Source: Aliishimia sp965369035 (GTDB lineage Bacteria > Pseudomonadota > Alphaproteobacteria > Rhodobacterales > Rhodobacteraceae). Taken from it: 12,806 nucleotides of DNA. Positions 6,333 through 12,806 of this stretch are shown here, piece after piece (within the stretch, counting starts at the first letter, position 1; every line of letters starts with the position of its first letter). The position numbers and the translations under genes were made by a program. The notes beneath the pieces are model-generated. The model ran no database searches, had not been told where the DNA came from, and saw only the letters and a list, made by a program, of their open reading frames with translations. The stretch is from positions 1-12,806 of the forward strand of contig CBDUPF010000087.1 of the NCBI GenBank assembly GCA_965369035.1, given 5' to 3'.

Positions 6333-6363
6333 TCGATAAAGGTTCCCCTTGGTGGAGGGTCAA
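6333..6363 (-). promoter_or_regulatory. MerR-type metal-responsive promoter with 19-bp spacer
   Basis: Read on the minus strand, TTGACC (6363-6358) is a good -35 and TATCGA (6338-6333) a plausible -10. They are separated by exactly 19 bp, the over-long spacing characteristic of promoters untwisted by MerR activators. The spacer holds an imperfect dyad of the copper-MerR kind (ACCCTCC then GGGGAACCT). It lies 22 bp before the MerR remnant start and is oriented to drive the MerR remnant, Cys/His protein and cytochrome genes. Copper responsiveness is inferred from resemblance and context. Confidence 0.7.
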
Positions 6364-6535
6364 GGCCATTGCGTGTTTGCGAGAAACCTCGCGAGCACTT
6401 GTCCGGACGCCCATCAGCATCATCATCAGGACATCGGTCCGCGAGATGAAACCCCAAGGGCGCATTGGAGTCGCCGCCGACGCAGGCGCATCTCAGGTCT
6501 TGTCGATCTCGACGGTCTTGGAACACGCTCACCCC

Positions 6536-7360
6536 TCAATTCACGCAGTTGAACTGACCACGGAACCCGGCCTCGTAGTCGGGGCCGGCGTTGATGATCA
6601 GATCATGCAACCCGTCCTGAGGCGTCCGGAGCACTTTTACGGCAATCGGCGCCGCGACGAAGGCATCAGCTTGCGCCTCCAGGCGGACCAGGTCCCCACT
6701 GATCCGGATCAGCGCCGCATCGTCACTGCTGACGAGGACGGGCGGGCTGGTTTCGGTGTAGGTGAAACGGCAGGACCCACCCTCCGGGAAGACCTTTCCA
6801 ACATCGTCTTCGGTCAGGAATTCCGGATCGATCTTCGCCACGACCTCCGTCGCCAGGGCGTCCTCGGCGTCCGTAGGTTCAGGGGCCGGTGCGGCCTCAT
6901 CCGGCGCTGCTTCCCCATTGTCGGCGATATCGGCGATGATATAGCGCATCTCGGCGATCTCCTTGTCCTGCGCGTAGATGATGTCGTCGGCCAGGGCGCG
7001 CACACGCGGATCGGTGATTTCGGCCCGCGACGACGTCATTATCGCAATCGAATGGTGCGGGATCATTGCGCGCATGTAGGACTGATCCTGCACCGTGACC
7101 TGGCTGCGAACGAGCCACAGAGCGCCTGCGAAGACGATGATCGAACCCGCGAATATCGCGATGTTCACGGTGCGGTTCGGATACATGCGCAGCATGAAGG
7201 CGAGCATCACGAATGCCATCGCGGCCCCCATGACGATCGCCATGTAGACGCGCGTCTCCGACCAGAACACGTGGCTGACGAGATAGGTGTTCAGATACAT
7301 CAACCCGAACATCAACAGCGTAGAGGTCGCTATCATCAGGAAAAAACGGGAATAGGCCAT
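6536..7360 (-). CDS. Three-TM DUF305 protein with extra C-terminal domain
   Basis: This encodes 274 residues. Three membrane segments at about 6-26, 39-60 and 66-84 precede a DUF305 core, YMRAMIPHHSIAIMTSSRAE (95-114), with the conserved Met and paired His (H102, H103), and then ALADDII and EIAEM helices. An acidic Pro/Ala linker (about 148-170) leads to a roughly 90-residue C-terminal domain beginning near GGSCRFTYTE and ending GQFNCVN, with two Cys that could pair. With the N-terminus inside, the soluble part should be periplasmic. AAGGAG lies 8 nt before ATG 7360. DUF305 proteins occur often in copper and metal resistance loci, but their biochemistry is unclear. A copper-MerR-like dyad lies 33 bp upstream. 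Confidence 0.85.
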   Translation of the reverse strand: MAYSRFFLMIATSTLLMFGLMYLNTYLVSHVFWSETRVYMAIVMGAAMAFVMLAFMLRMYPNRTVNIAIFAGSIIVFAGALWLVRSQVTVQDQSYMRAMIPHHSIAIMTSSRAEITDPRVRALADDIIYAQDKEIAEMRYIIADIADNGEAAPDEAAPAPEPTDAEDALATEVVAKIDPEFLTEDDVGKVFPEGGSCRFTYTETSPPVLVSSDDAALIRISGDLVRLEAQADAFVAAPIAVKVLRTPQDGLHDLIINAGPDYEAGFRGQFNCVN

Positions 7361-7389
7361 TGGATTCTCCTTGTCTGTTCATGAGGTCA

Positions 7390-7420
7390 ACGACCTTCCA
7401 GCGACTGGAGGTTCCCTAAA
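7390..7420. promoter_or_regulatory. Copper-MerR-like operator dyad, orientation uncertain
   Basis: Plus-strand bases 7393-7413 read ACCTTCCAG-CGA-CTGGAGGTT, a dyad with 7 of 9 paired positions. It closely resembles the operator recognised by CueR/HmrR-type regulators (ACCTTCC...GGAAGGT). On the plus strand, ACGACC (7390-7395) and CCTAAA (7415-7420) flank a 19-bp spacer, each matching three of six consensus bases. On the minus strand, towards the DUF305 gene, the flanking hexamers (GGGAAC and GTTGAC) match less well. It is reported as an operator rather than a directed promoter. Confidence 0.55.
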
Positions 7421-7520
7421 AATCTTTTTTTGGCCCGGATCCCCCGGTGCACCATGCACGGAAGTCGGCTTCGAGAGACCTAACGATGCGATTCTTCTGC
7501 AGGCGATCGGAGGGATCGGC

Positions 7521-8915
7521 TCAGGCTTGCTGGGCGAGGAAAGCCAGCACGTCCCGCTCCAGCCTCGGCCACTCCGGGTCACTTTCCGTCGTGCCGTGAT
7601 TAGGGCTGTCATAGGCAATGAACCGGGAGTTCGGCAGGCCTCTGGCGAACAATCGACCCTGCTCCACGGGCTGCATCCGATCGCCCGTCGCATGGCAGAC
7701 CAGGCACGGCACAAGCACCGAAGGCAGAAGCTCCAGGATGTCGATGCTGTCGATCACTTCGCGATACCGGCCCATATTCTCCGGCGAGATCATCTTGCGC
7801 ATGTCCCGGGCGAACTGACGCCGCTCCTCGTCGCTGGCGCCGGGAACGATGATTTGTGCCATCAGGTCGCGTAGCGAAGGAAAGTCGTCGTCCCACCCCG
7901 TGGTCATCATCTGTCGGATCGCCAGGGCGCGTTCCACGTCCTTCTTCGATGTCCGTTTCGTGCGACCGACCGGGAAGCCCCCGATCATGACGATGGCCGA
8001 GACGCGCTCCGGCCTGCGGGCCGCGAACGCCGCAGCGACCGCGCATCCCTGCGATATGGCAAGGATGGGTGCGCGCGCCACGCCTGCGGCGTCGAACACG
8101 GCTTCCAGATCGTCGACGAACCGTTCGAACGTGCAGATGTCCGCTTCCCAGTCGGACAATCCGTTGAGCCTCGCGTCGAACCGGATCAGCCGGTGGGAGC
8201 GCGCCACCGAAGCGCAAATGGGCGCAAGACCGGGATTGTGCCAATCCAGCTCCAGATGACCCACCCAGTTCGGGGCCTTGACGACCGTCGGACCGTCGCC
8301 ATTGGCGCACCAGGCCAGGCTGACGCCATCGTTTGTTCGGCAGTAGTTGATCTCTTGCGTGGTCGCGAACCTGGTCCGTGCGGTGTTTCTTGACGGGCCC
8401 GCAAAGTCGACGGAAAGCACTTCCATCGGTCGGGCTATGCCCTTGAAGCTGTGCAAACCCTCGCCGCGCAGACGGTCGGCGAAGTCGGCACCCGCAAGGT
8501 CGCAGAGCATCCGCGAGGCCAGAACGCCGCCCGGTTTCGCCTCGGCTTGAAGCCGCGTTGCGATGTTGACACCGTCACCGAAGATGTCGTCGCCCTCAAT
8601 AACGACATCACCGACATGGAGCCCGGCCCGGAGCTGGATGCGTTCCGGCGTCTGATAGGGGTGGTCGGGCTCTCGCAGGCTGGTCTGGATGGCGATCGCA
8701 GCGTCCAGCGCCTCTCCGGCCGATGGAAACTCGATCAGCGCTCCGTCACCCATGAGCTTTACAACCCGACCCTTCCTTGCCTGAACGACCGGCGTTATCA
8801 GATCGCGGAAGAGACGATTCAGCGTCCTCAGAAGCGAGCCTGCACCGCTCTGCATCAACCGGCTGTAGCCGACGACGTCGAGTGAAAGAACCGCCGCGAG
8901 ACGACGTTGGCTCAT
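7521..8915 (-). CDS. Class III nucleotide cyclase fused to alpha/beta hydrolase
   Basis: This encodes 464 residues. Residues 5-170 form a class III cyclase domain: metal-binding Asp13 (LSLDVVGYSRLM) and Asp57 (KLMGDGALIEF), purine-side Lys53 and Asp110, and transition-state Asn117 and Arg121 (GDGVNIATRL). All catalytic positions are present, so it should make cAMP, or less likely cGMP. Residues from about 190 form an alpha/beta hydrolase of the type often fused to such cyclases: nucleophile Ser288 (AISQG, with Ala in place of the first Gly of GxSxG), Asp412 (TGDRMQ) and His440 (PNHGTT). No membrane or signal segment is seen, so it is cytoplasmic. ATG 8915 has GGAG about 10 nt upstream; the open frame further upstream lacks coding character. 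The ligand sensed by the hydrolase domain is unknown. Confidence 0.87.
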   Translation of the reverse strand: MSQRRLAAVLSLDVVGYSRLMQSGAGSLLRTLNRLFRDLITPVVQARKGRVVKLMGDGALIEFPSAGEALDAAIAIQTSLREPDHPYQTPERIQLRAGLHVGDVVIEGDDIFGDGVNIATRLQAEAKPGGVLASRMLCDLAGADFADRLRGEGLHSFKGIARPMEVLSVDFAGPSRNTARTRFATTQEINYCRTNDGVSLAWCANGDGPTVVKAPNWVGHLELDWHNPGLAPICASVARSHRLIRFDARLNGLSDWEADICTFERFVDDLEAVFDAAGVARAPILAISQGCAVAAAFAARRPERVSAIVMIGGFPVGRTKRTSKKDVERALAIRQMMTTGWDDDFPSLRDLMAQIIVPGASDEERRQFARDMRKMISPENMGRYREVIDSIDILELLPSVLVPCLVCHATGDRMQPVEQGRLFARGLPNSRFIAYDSPNHGTTESDPEWPRLERDVLAFLAQQA

Positions 8916-9300
8916 GGGTGAGCTCCGCTGGACCGATATTCGAAAGGTATCGCCTTTCCGCCGGGATTCGGAGTGTTTTTTCTCCTCTCCGGTTGTCTTG
9001 ATGCCCGTAATGCCCGATCCGACCACAATATCCGCACGGTACAAAAAACCGGGTCTCTCGCTCTCGCAGTGACAGCGAATGTCCAGTTCGGTGACCGCAG
9101 CGCCGCTGCGCTTGACGGCGTGATGAAGGTCAGGATCGGGCCGGCTTTGACGCGGTCGTTCTCTTTCCCATGTCACCAATGCGGCGCCGTCGCAGGGCAG
9201 CGGCGAGCCCCTGCTTTGACCGATGCTGCGCGGAAGGATCCCGCTGCGATTGCGGACGCTTATGTCGCCCGCGGCCCGGGGTCATGGCAGCGACACCGGG
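8916..9300. other. Gap between cyclase gene and transporter gene, no gene supported
   Basis: This 385-bp stretch lies upstream of the cyclase start and downstream of the transporter stop. Open frames cross it on both strands, but none shows a start with a good ribosome-binding site plus protein-like composition, and I recognise no family. It presumably holds the cyclase promoter and the 3' end of the transporter transcript; no clear -35/-10 pair or terminator with a T-tract is visible. Confidence 0.5.
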
Positions 9301-11067
9301 TTACTCCGCCGGCGCACCTGCCATGGAAGGCTCACCGCCGTGGCGCTGCAGCGCCTTGCCGCGTTGCAGGTCCCACCAGGCGAACACGAAGTAGATCACC
9401 GTGCACCAGATGGTCACGTCGTAGAACAGCTCGCGGTTGACGTAGTAGGCATAGAGATCGGGGCTGTTGAAGAGCACGCGCCATGCCAGAACTGCCGGCA
9501 CCAGAAGCCCGATGACGATCCAGACAGCGCGGATGAGCTTGGTCAACACCGATGTGTCCCTGACATGCTGGTGGCTCTCCTTCCGCGCCAGTTCGGCGTG
9601 GAATTCCTTGACCCGCCGGTCGAAGTCCGCCTCGCGCTTCTCGGCCTCGGGGTAACTTTCGCCCGCGCCCGCCCGCTTGGCCAGGATGGTGTAGAGGACG
9701 ATGGACAGAACCCAGGTCGGCAGGAACAGATAGACGAACGGGATGACATTGATGACATTGAGCCCGAAGCCGAACACCAGGCAGATACCCCATGTGGCGA
9801 GCGCCGGCATGTTGTTCTTGACGCCCTTGAGGCGGTGCCAATTGCTCTTCATCCCCATTCTGGGGAGGATGTGCTGTTCCGCGAACACGACGCCGCCGAT
9901 GGGCACCAGGACAAGTCCGGCATAGGCGAGGATTGGCAGGATGCTGCGATAGATAAACGGGAAGCAGCTCCCGACGACGACGACTGCTCCGACGGCGAGC
10001 GTCACCTTCTGGCGCGCGATGTTCGGGAACACGGCCTGGGCCGCGAGACCGGCGCGGTAGAGGTTGGGGTTGGCGGTGGTCCAGCCTGCGATGATCACGA
10101 TCACGAAGCCCGTGGCGCCGAGCGCGTAATAGGCGACATCACCCGGCGAGACGACCGCGACGCTCAGTTTCATGATCGACGCCGTCGCCGCCCCCATCAG
10201 GGCCGCCGAGATCCAGGCAACGTAATGTCCGAACAACATGCCGGTTGCGGTACAAAGACCGTAGACAGACTTCTTGGCGTAGCGCAGGAGCGCCATGTCG
10301 ACGAGGCCGAAATGCGCGAACGTGTTGGCGGCCCAGGCGAAGCCGATCACTTCAATCAATCCGATCCCGGGCTCCCCGTCAGCATTGATGCCGGTGAACA
10401 CGGTCGCTCCTGCGAGGTTCACGAAATCGGAGAAACCGGCCAGCGTCGTGTATCCGGTCAGCGTTTCGTTCAGCGCGGGGATCAGCACCATGCCGCCTGC
10501 CGTGAACATGACCATCAGCCAGGGTGTGCAGATGGTCGCAAACTCGGCCACCACATTGAAGCCATAATAGGCTACCGCGACGGCAATCACGCTCGCCGAT
10601 CCGGCGATGAGCGCGAAGTAGAGATTGGACGGATAGGGATAAATCTGCGGCGGAATATCGAAGAGCACGCGAACTGCGGTTGCCGACACGGTGATCATGG
10701 CGGCCGAGATGGCCACGAAGATCAGCACGTTCGCGCCATTGTAGAGCCGCGGGACCAGCTCGCCCATGTTCTGTTCGAGATACGTGTAGAGGCTCAGCCG
10801 CGTCTTGACCGCGATCGGCGCGGTGATGAGCCAGAAACTCAGCACGGCAAGCGCATTGCCGATGATCAGACCGATCAGGATATCGTTGATCGACGCGCCC
10901 ATGGCCACGAACGCGGCGCCGATGACGAATTCGGTCGCGGCGACATGTTCGGCGCCATAGAGGCCAAGAAAGTGCCCCGGTCCGTGCGTTCGATGCTCGG
11001 GAACCGGCAGAAGCTCGTCATCCATCTCGGAGATGGGTTTCTGATGGGCGTCCGCAACGTTTGTCAC
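9301..11067 (-). CDS. NCS1-family (purine-cytosine permease-like) transporter
   Basis: A 588-residue inner-membrane protein with about twelve hydrophobic helices, resembling the nucleobase:cation symporter-1 / purine-cytosine permease family. Early features are GPGHFLGLYGAEHVAATEFV then GNALAVLSFWLITAPIAVKT, a family-typical first repeat, and GWTTANPNLYRAGLAAQAV in the middle. It is longer than the usual 400-500 residues because of a charged, probably cytoplasmic helical stretch (about 475-520, rich in Glu, Arg and Lys) before two more C-terminal membrane segments. The start is GTG at 11067 with AGGAG 6 nt upstream. It lies 52 nt after the solute-binding protein gene on the same strand, suggesting co-transcription. 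The substrate is unknown; purines, pyrimidines or related N-heterocycles are the family's usual cargo. Confidence 0.8.
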   Translation of the reverse strand: MTNVADAHQKPISEMDDELLPVPEHRTHGPGHFLGLYGAEHVAATEFVIGAAFVAMGASINDILIGLIIGNALAVLSFWLITAPIAVKTRLSLYTYLEQNMGELVPRLYNGANVLIFVAISAAMITVSATAVRVLFDIPPQIYPYPSNLYFALIAGSASVIAVAVAYYGFNVVAEFATICTPWLMVMFTAGGMVLIPALNETLTGYTTLAGFSDFVNLAGATVFTGINADGEPGIGLIEVIGFAWAANTFAHFGLVDMALLRYAKKSVYGLCTATGMLFGHYVAWISAALMGAATASIMKLSVAVVSPGDVAYYALGATGFVIVIIAGWTTANPNLYRAGLAAQAVFPNIARQKVTLAVGAVVVVGSCFPFIYRSILPILAYAGLVLVPIGGVVFAEQHILPRMGMKSNWHRLKGVKNNMPALATWGICLVFGFGLNVINVIPFVYLFLPTWVLSIVLYTILAKRAGAGESYPEAEKREADFDRRVKEFHAELARKESHQHVRDTSVLTKLIRAVWIVIGLLVPAVLAWRVLFNSPDLYAYYVNRELFYDVTIWCTVIYFVFAWWDLQRGKALQRHGGEPSMAGAPAE

Positions 11068-11119
11068 GTCATTCTCCTATCTTGCCCGTGATACGCGGAC
11101 GGGCCGGGTCTGTGCCACT

Positions 11120-12442
11120 TCAGGGCGAATTGCCGCTGATGAACCTGGCGCGTTCGATCACCTTGCCGGTGACCCATTGCGCGTTGGCGAGCGCCTCGTC
11201 GGTCGGGATGTCGCCCGCGAGCGCCTTGGCGATCTGCGAGCCGACGGCGGTTGCAATTCCCGGAAACTCGGGGATGGCGACGTACTGGATGCCGGTATAT
11301 GGTACGTCGTCGACGGTGGGGTTTGACGGATCGGCCGCCTCGATCGACGCCAGCACCATTTCGGCGAAGGGTGCCGCGTCCTGATACTCGGGATTCGCGT
11401 AGAGCGAGGTTCGCGTGCCGGGCGGGGCATTCGCCCAGCCCTCCTCTTCGGCGACAAGCTCGGTATACTGCTTCGAGGTCGCCCAGGCGACGAAGCGCCG
11501 GGCCTCTTCCTGATGCTCGGAACTCGACGAGATTCCCAACGCCCAGACCCAGAGCCAATTGGCGCGCTTGCCGAGGCCCCTGTCGGGCGCAAGTGCGAAG
11601 CCGACCCGGTCCGCGACGTTCGACGTCTCGGGATCGGTGATCGATGACGCCGCAACCGTCGCGTCGATCCAGATCGCGCATTGGCCGTTCTGAAACAGGT
11701 TCAGCGTCTCGGTATAGCCGTTTTGCGAAGCGTCAGGCGGTCCGTAGTCCCGAACCAGACTGACATAGTCGTTGACTGCACTCGCCCAGGCCTCGCTATC
11801 GAACTGGGGGCGCCAGTCCGCGTCGAACCAGCGCGCCCCATAGGAATTGGCCATCGCCGTGATCAGGGCGACGTTCTCGCCCCAGCCCGGTTTGCCGCGC
11901 AGGCATATGCCGTAGACGTCGTCGCTCTGCTCAGAGATGGCGGCCGCCGCGGTGCGGATGAAATCCCAGGTAGGCGCGTCGGGCATCTCCAGCCCGGCCG
12001 CCTCGAACAGGTCCTTGCGGTACATCGTGAAGGCGGATTCGCCGTAAAAGGGCGCGGCATGGAGAACGTCTTCGTAGCTCAGACTGTCGCGGACCGGAGA
12101 CAGGATATCGTCGACGGCGTAATCGTCCGGCATCTCGTCCAGCGGCGAAAGCCAGCCCCGCTCAGCCCAGATCGGCACCTCGTATGTCCCGATCATCACG
12201 ATGTCAAAGCGCCCGGCACCTGTCGCGATGTCGGTGGTGACCTGTTGGCGCAGCGTGTTTTCGTCGAGCGTGACGAAGTTCAGCTCGATCCCCGGATTCG
12301 CGGACGTGAAGGCATCGGACAGCCTTTGCATCCGCTCCATGTCCGGGTTGCTCACGGTCGCGATTGCCAGGGTCGTCTGCGCGGATGCGGCGCTCGCCAC
12401 CACCAGGGAGGCGGCGGCGATCAGACTGGTTCGCCATTGCAT
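11120..12442 (-). CDS. Periplasmic ABC solute-binding protein, sorbitol/mannitol (SmoE/MtlE) type
   Basis: A 440-residue secreted binding protein. The signal peptide (MQWRTSLIAAASLVVASAASA) is followed by a type 1 extracellular solute-binding fold. Segments matching the polyol-binding group include FDIVMIGTYEVPIWAERGWL, KRANWLWVWALGI, WATSKQYTELVA and YTGIQYVAIPEFPGI, which I recognise from SmoE/MtlE-like proteins. ATG 12442 is chosen because it gives the signal peptide and has AGAGGA just upstream; the open frame upstream lacks coding character. No ABC permease or ATPase gene follows. Instead an NCS1 transporter gene lies 52 nt downstream, which is an odd partner. The missing ABC components may be encoded elsewhere, or the protein may have a sensing or scavenging role. 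Confidence 0.87.
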   Translation of the reverse strand: MQWRTSLIAAASLVVASAASAQTTLAIATVSNPDMERMQRLSDAFTSANPGIELNFVTLDENTLRQQVTTDIATGAGRFDIVMIGTYEVPIWAERGWLSPLDEMPDDYAVDDILSPVRDSLSYEDVLHAAPFYGESAFTMYRKDLFEAAGLEMPDAPTWDFIRTAAAAISEQSDDVYGICLRGKPGWGENVALITAMANSYGARWFDADWRPQFDSEAWASAVNDYVSLVRDYGPPDASQNGYTETLNLFQNGQCAIWIDATVAASSITDPETSNVADRVGFALAPDRGLGKRANWLWVWALGISSSSEHQEEARRFVAWATSKQYTELVAEEEGWANAPPGTRTSLYANPEYQDAAPFAEMVLASIEAADPSNPTVDDVPYTGIQYVAIPEFPGIATAVGSQIAKALAGDIPTDEALANAQWVTGKVIERARFISGNSP

Positions 12443-12511
12443 GGTCGGATCCTCTCGCCTGCCGCGGTTTACCCAGCGGAACCCGAGTAAGCGACTCAAA
12501 GTCATCCTGGG

Positions 12512-12806
12512 TCAAGGCTTATGTTGTGTCGCTGCCGGTGGGCCGATACTCGGCACAAGCGCGCACCTGTCCCGCGAAAGCGCAGCCGTGGCAAGCCGAA
12601 GGAAGACCGCTCGCCTTTGCAAGGACGCCCAATCGGCCCGGCGCCCGGGCGCGAAGGCGCCGTCCTGGTCCGTAAGTCCGAAGAAGCGCGGCAGGGCCAC
12701 GGTCGCCGTGTAGAGCGCCTCCTGCGGGGTCAGGCCGATCCGGACGTAGAGGTCGAGTTCGTCCAGCAACGAGAAGCCGCGAAACAGGTAGGGGTTCGCG
12801 AAGGAG
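12512..12806 (-). pseudogene. Amidohydrolase C-terminal fragment, 3'-truncated, runs off the right edge
   Basis: The open frame enters from beyond the right end and contains LLDELDLYVRIGLTPQEAL followed by GAFAPGRRAD. These match the C-terminal part of imidazolonepropionase/dihydroorotase-like amidohydrolases, where such segments precede a strand pattern like RADLVLLDANPL. Here, after GRRAD, the sequence continues as WASLQRRAVFLRLATAALSR to the stop and no longer resembles the family. The natural end therefore seems lost by a deletion or frameshift. The N-terminal metal-binding His motifs would lie outside the window, so the upstream part cannot be judged. The stop is 69 nt before the solute-binding protein start on the same strand. 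Confidence 0.6.

Noticed and set aside
6364..6535. Frame containing GFISRTDVLMMMLMGVRTSA upstream of the MerR-type promoter, resembling the end of a CBS domain
   Set aside because: The resemblance is short, and the frame has a stop just upstream and runs into the promoter and MerR remnant. No supported gene between the DUF305 stop and the promoter.
6377..7384. Long plus-strand open frame antisense to the DUF305 gene
   Set aside because: His/Arg/Asp-rich composition typical of antisense frames in GC-rich genes, against a convincing membrane protein on the minus strand.
7421..7431. AAT followed by a run of T residues as an intrinsic terminator
   Set aside because: No stable GC hairpin directly precedes the T-run on the plus strand, and on the minus strand it reads as an A-run.
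9223..11091. 622-codon plus-strand open frame antisense to the NCS1 transporter
   Set aside because: It is longer than the gene opposite it, but highly charged and low in hydrophobic order, as expected when a GC-rich membrane protein gene is read backwards.

Overview
The window is GC-rich, densely coded DNA of alphaproteobacterial type, probably from a Rhodobacterales-like organism. This is inferred from codon use, the periplasmic c-type cytochromes, a SmoE-like polyol-binding protein and the style of the copper genes; no rRNA or other taxonomic marker is present. No IS element, CRISPR array, tRNA or rRNA gene was seen.

Left block, plus strand (69-3889): an envelope copper-handling operon. 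It encodes a small lipoprotein, a lipidated TolC-type outer-membrane factor, a Tat-exported two-domain multicopper oxidase with a Met-rich tail, a CusF-like periplasmic copper chaperone, and, after a strong hairpin, a small SHOCT membrane protein preceded by a 22-codon signal-peptide-like ORF. The first three genes overlap at their start/stop codons. No inner-membrane pump is in the window; one may lie to the left.

Middle block, minus strand (3951-6363), convergent with the first: a MerR-type promoter with the diagnostic 19-bp spacer drives a MerR gene cut to 37 codons, a Cys/His-rich exported protein, a class I cytochrome c, a decayed multicopper oxidase lacking HWHG and its whole second half, a cytochrome c'-like class II cytochrome, and a second class I cytochrome c. 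The broken genes between intact ones suggest a remodelled copper/redox operon now using three cytochromes.

Next, minus strand (6536-7420): a three-TM DUF305 protein with an extra C-terminal domain, whose upstream region carries a second copper-MerR-like operator.

Right block, minus strand (7521-12806), looks unrelated to copper: a class III nucleotide cyclase fused to an alpha/beta hydrolase, an NCS1 (purine-cytosine permease family) transporter preceded by a polyol-type ABC solute-binding protein with no ABC partners, and a 3'-truncated amidohydrolase entering from the right edge.

Working model (inference): copper entering the periplasm is bound by CusF, oxidised by the oxidase and exported through the outer-membrane factor, while the cytochromes may carry electrons released by, or needed for, copper redox chemistry. 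The most unusual signals are the cytochrome operon built around oxidase and MerR remnants, the orphan copper operator, and the two-domain oxidase with a long Met-rich tail.
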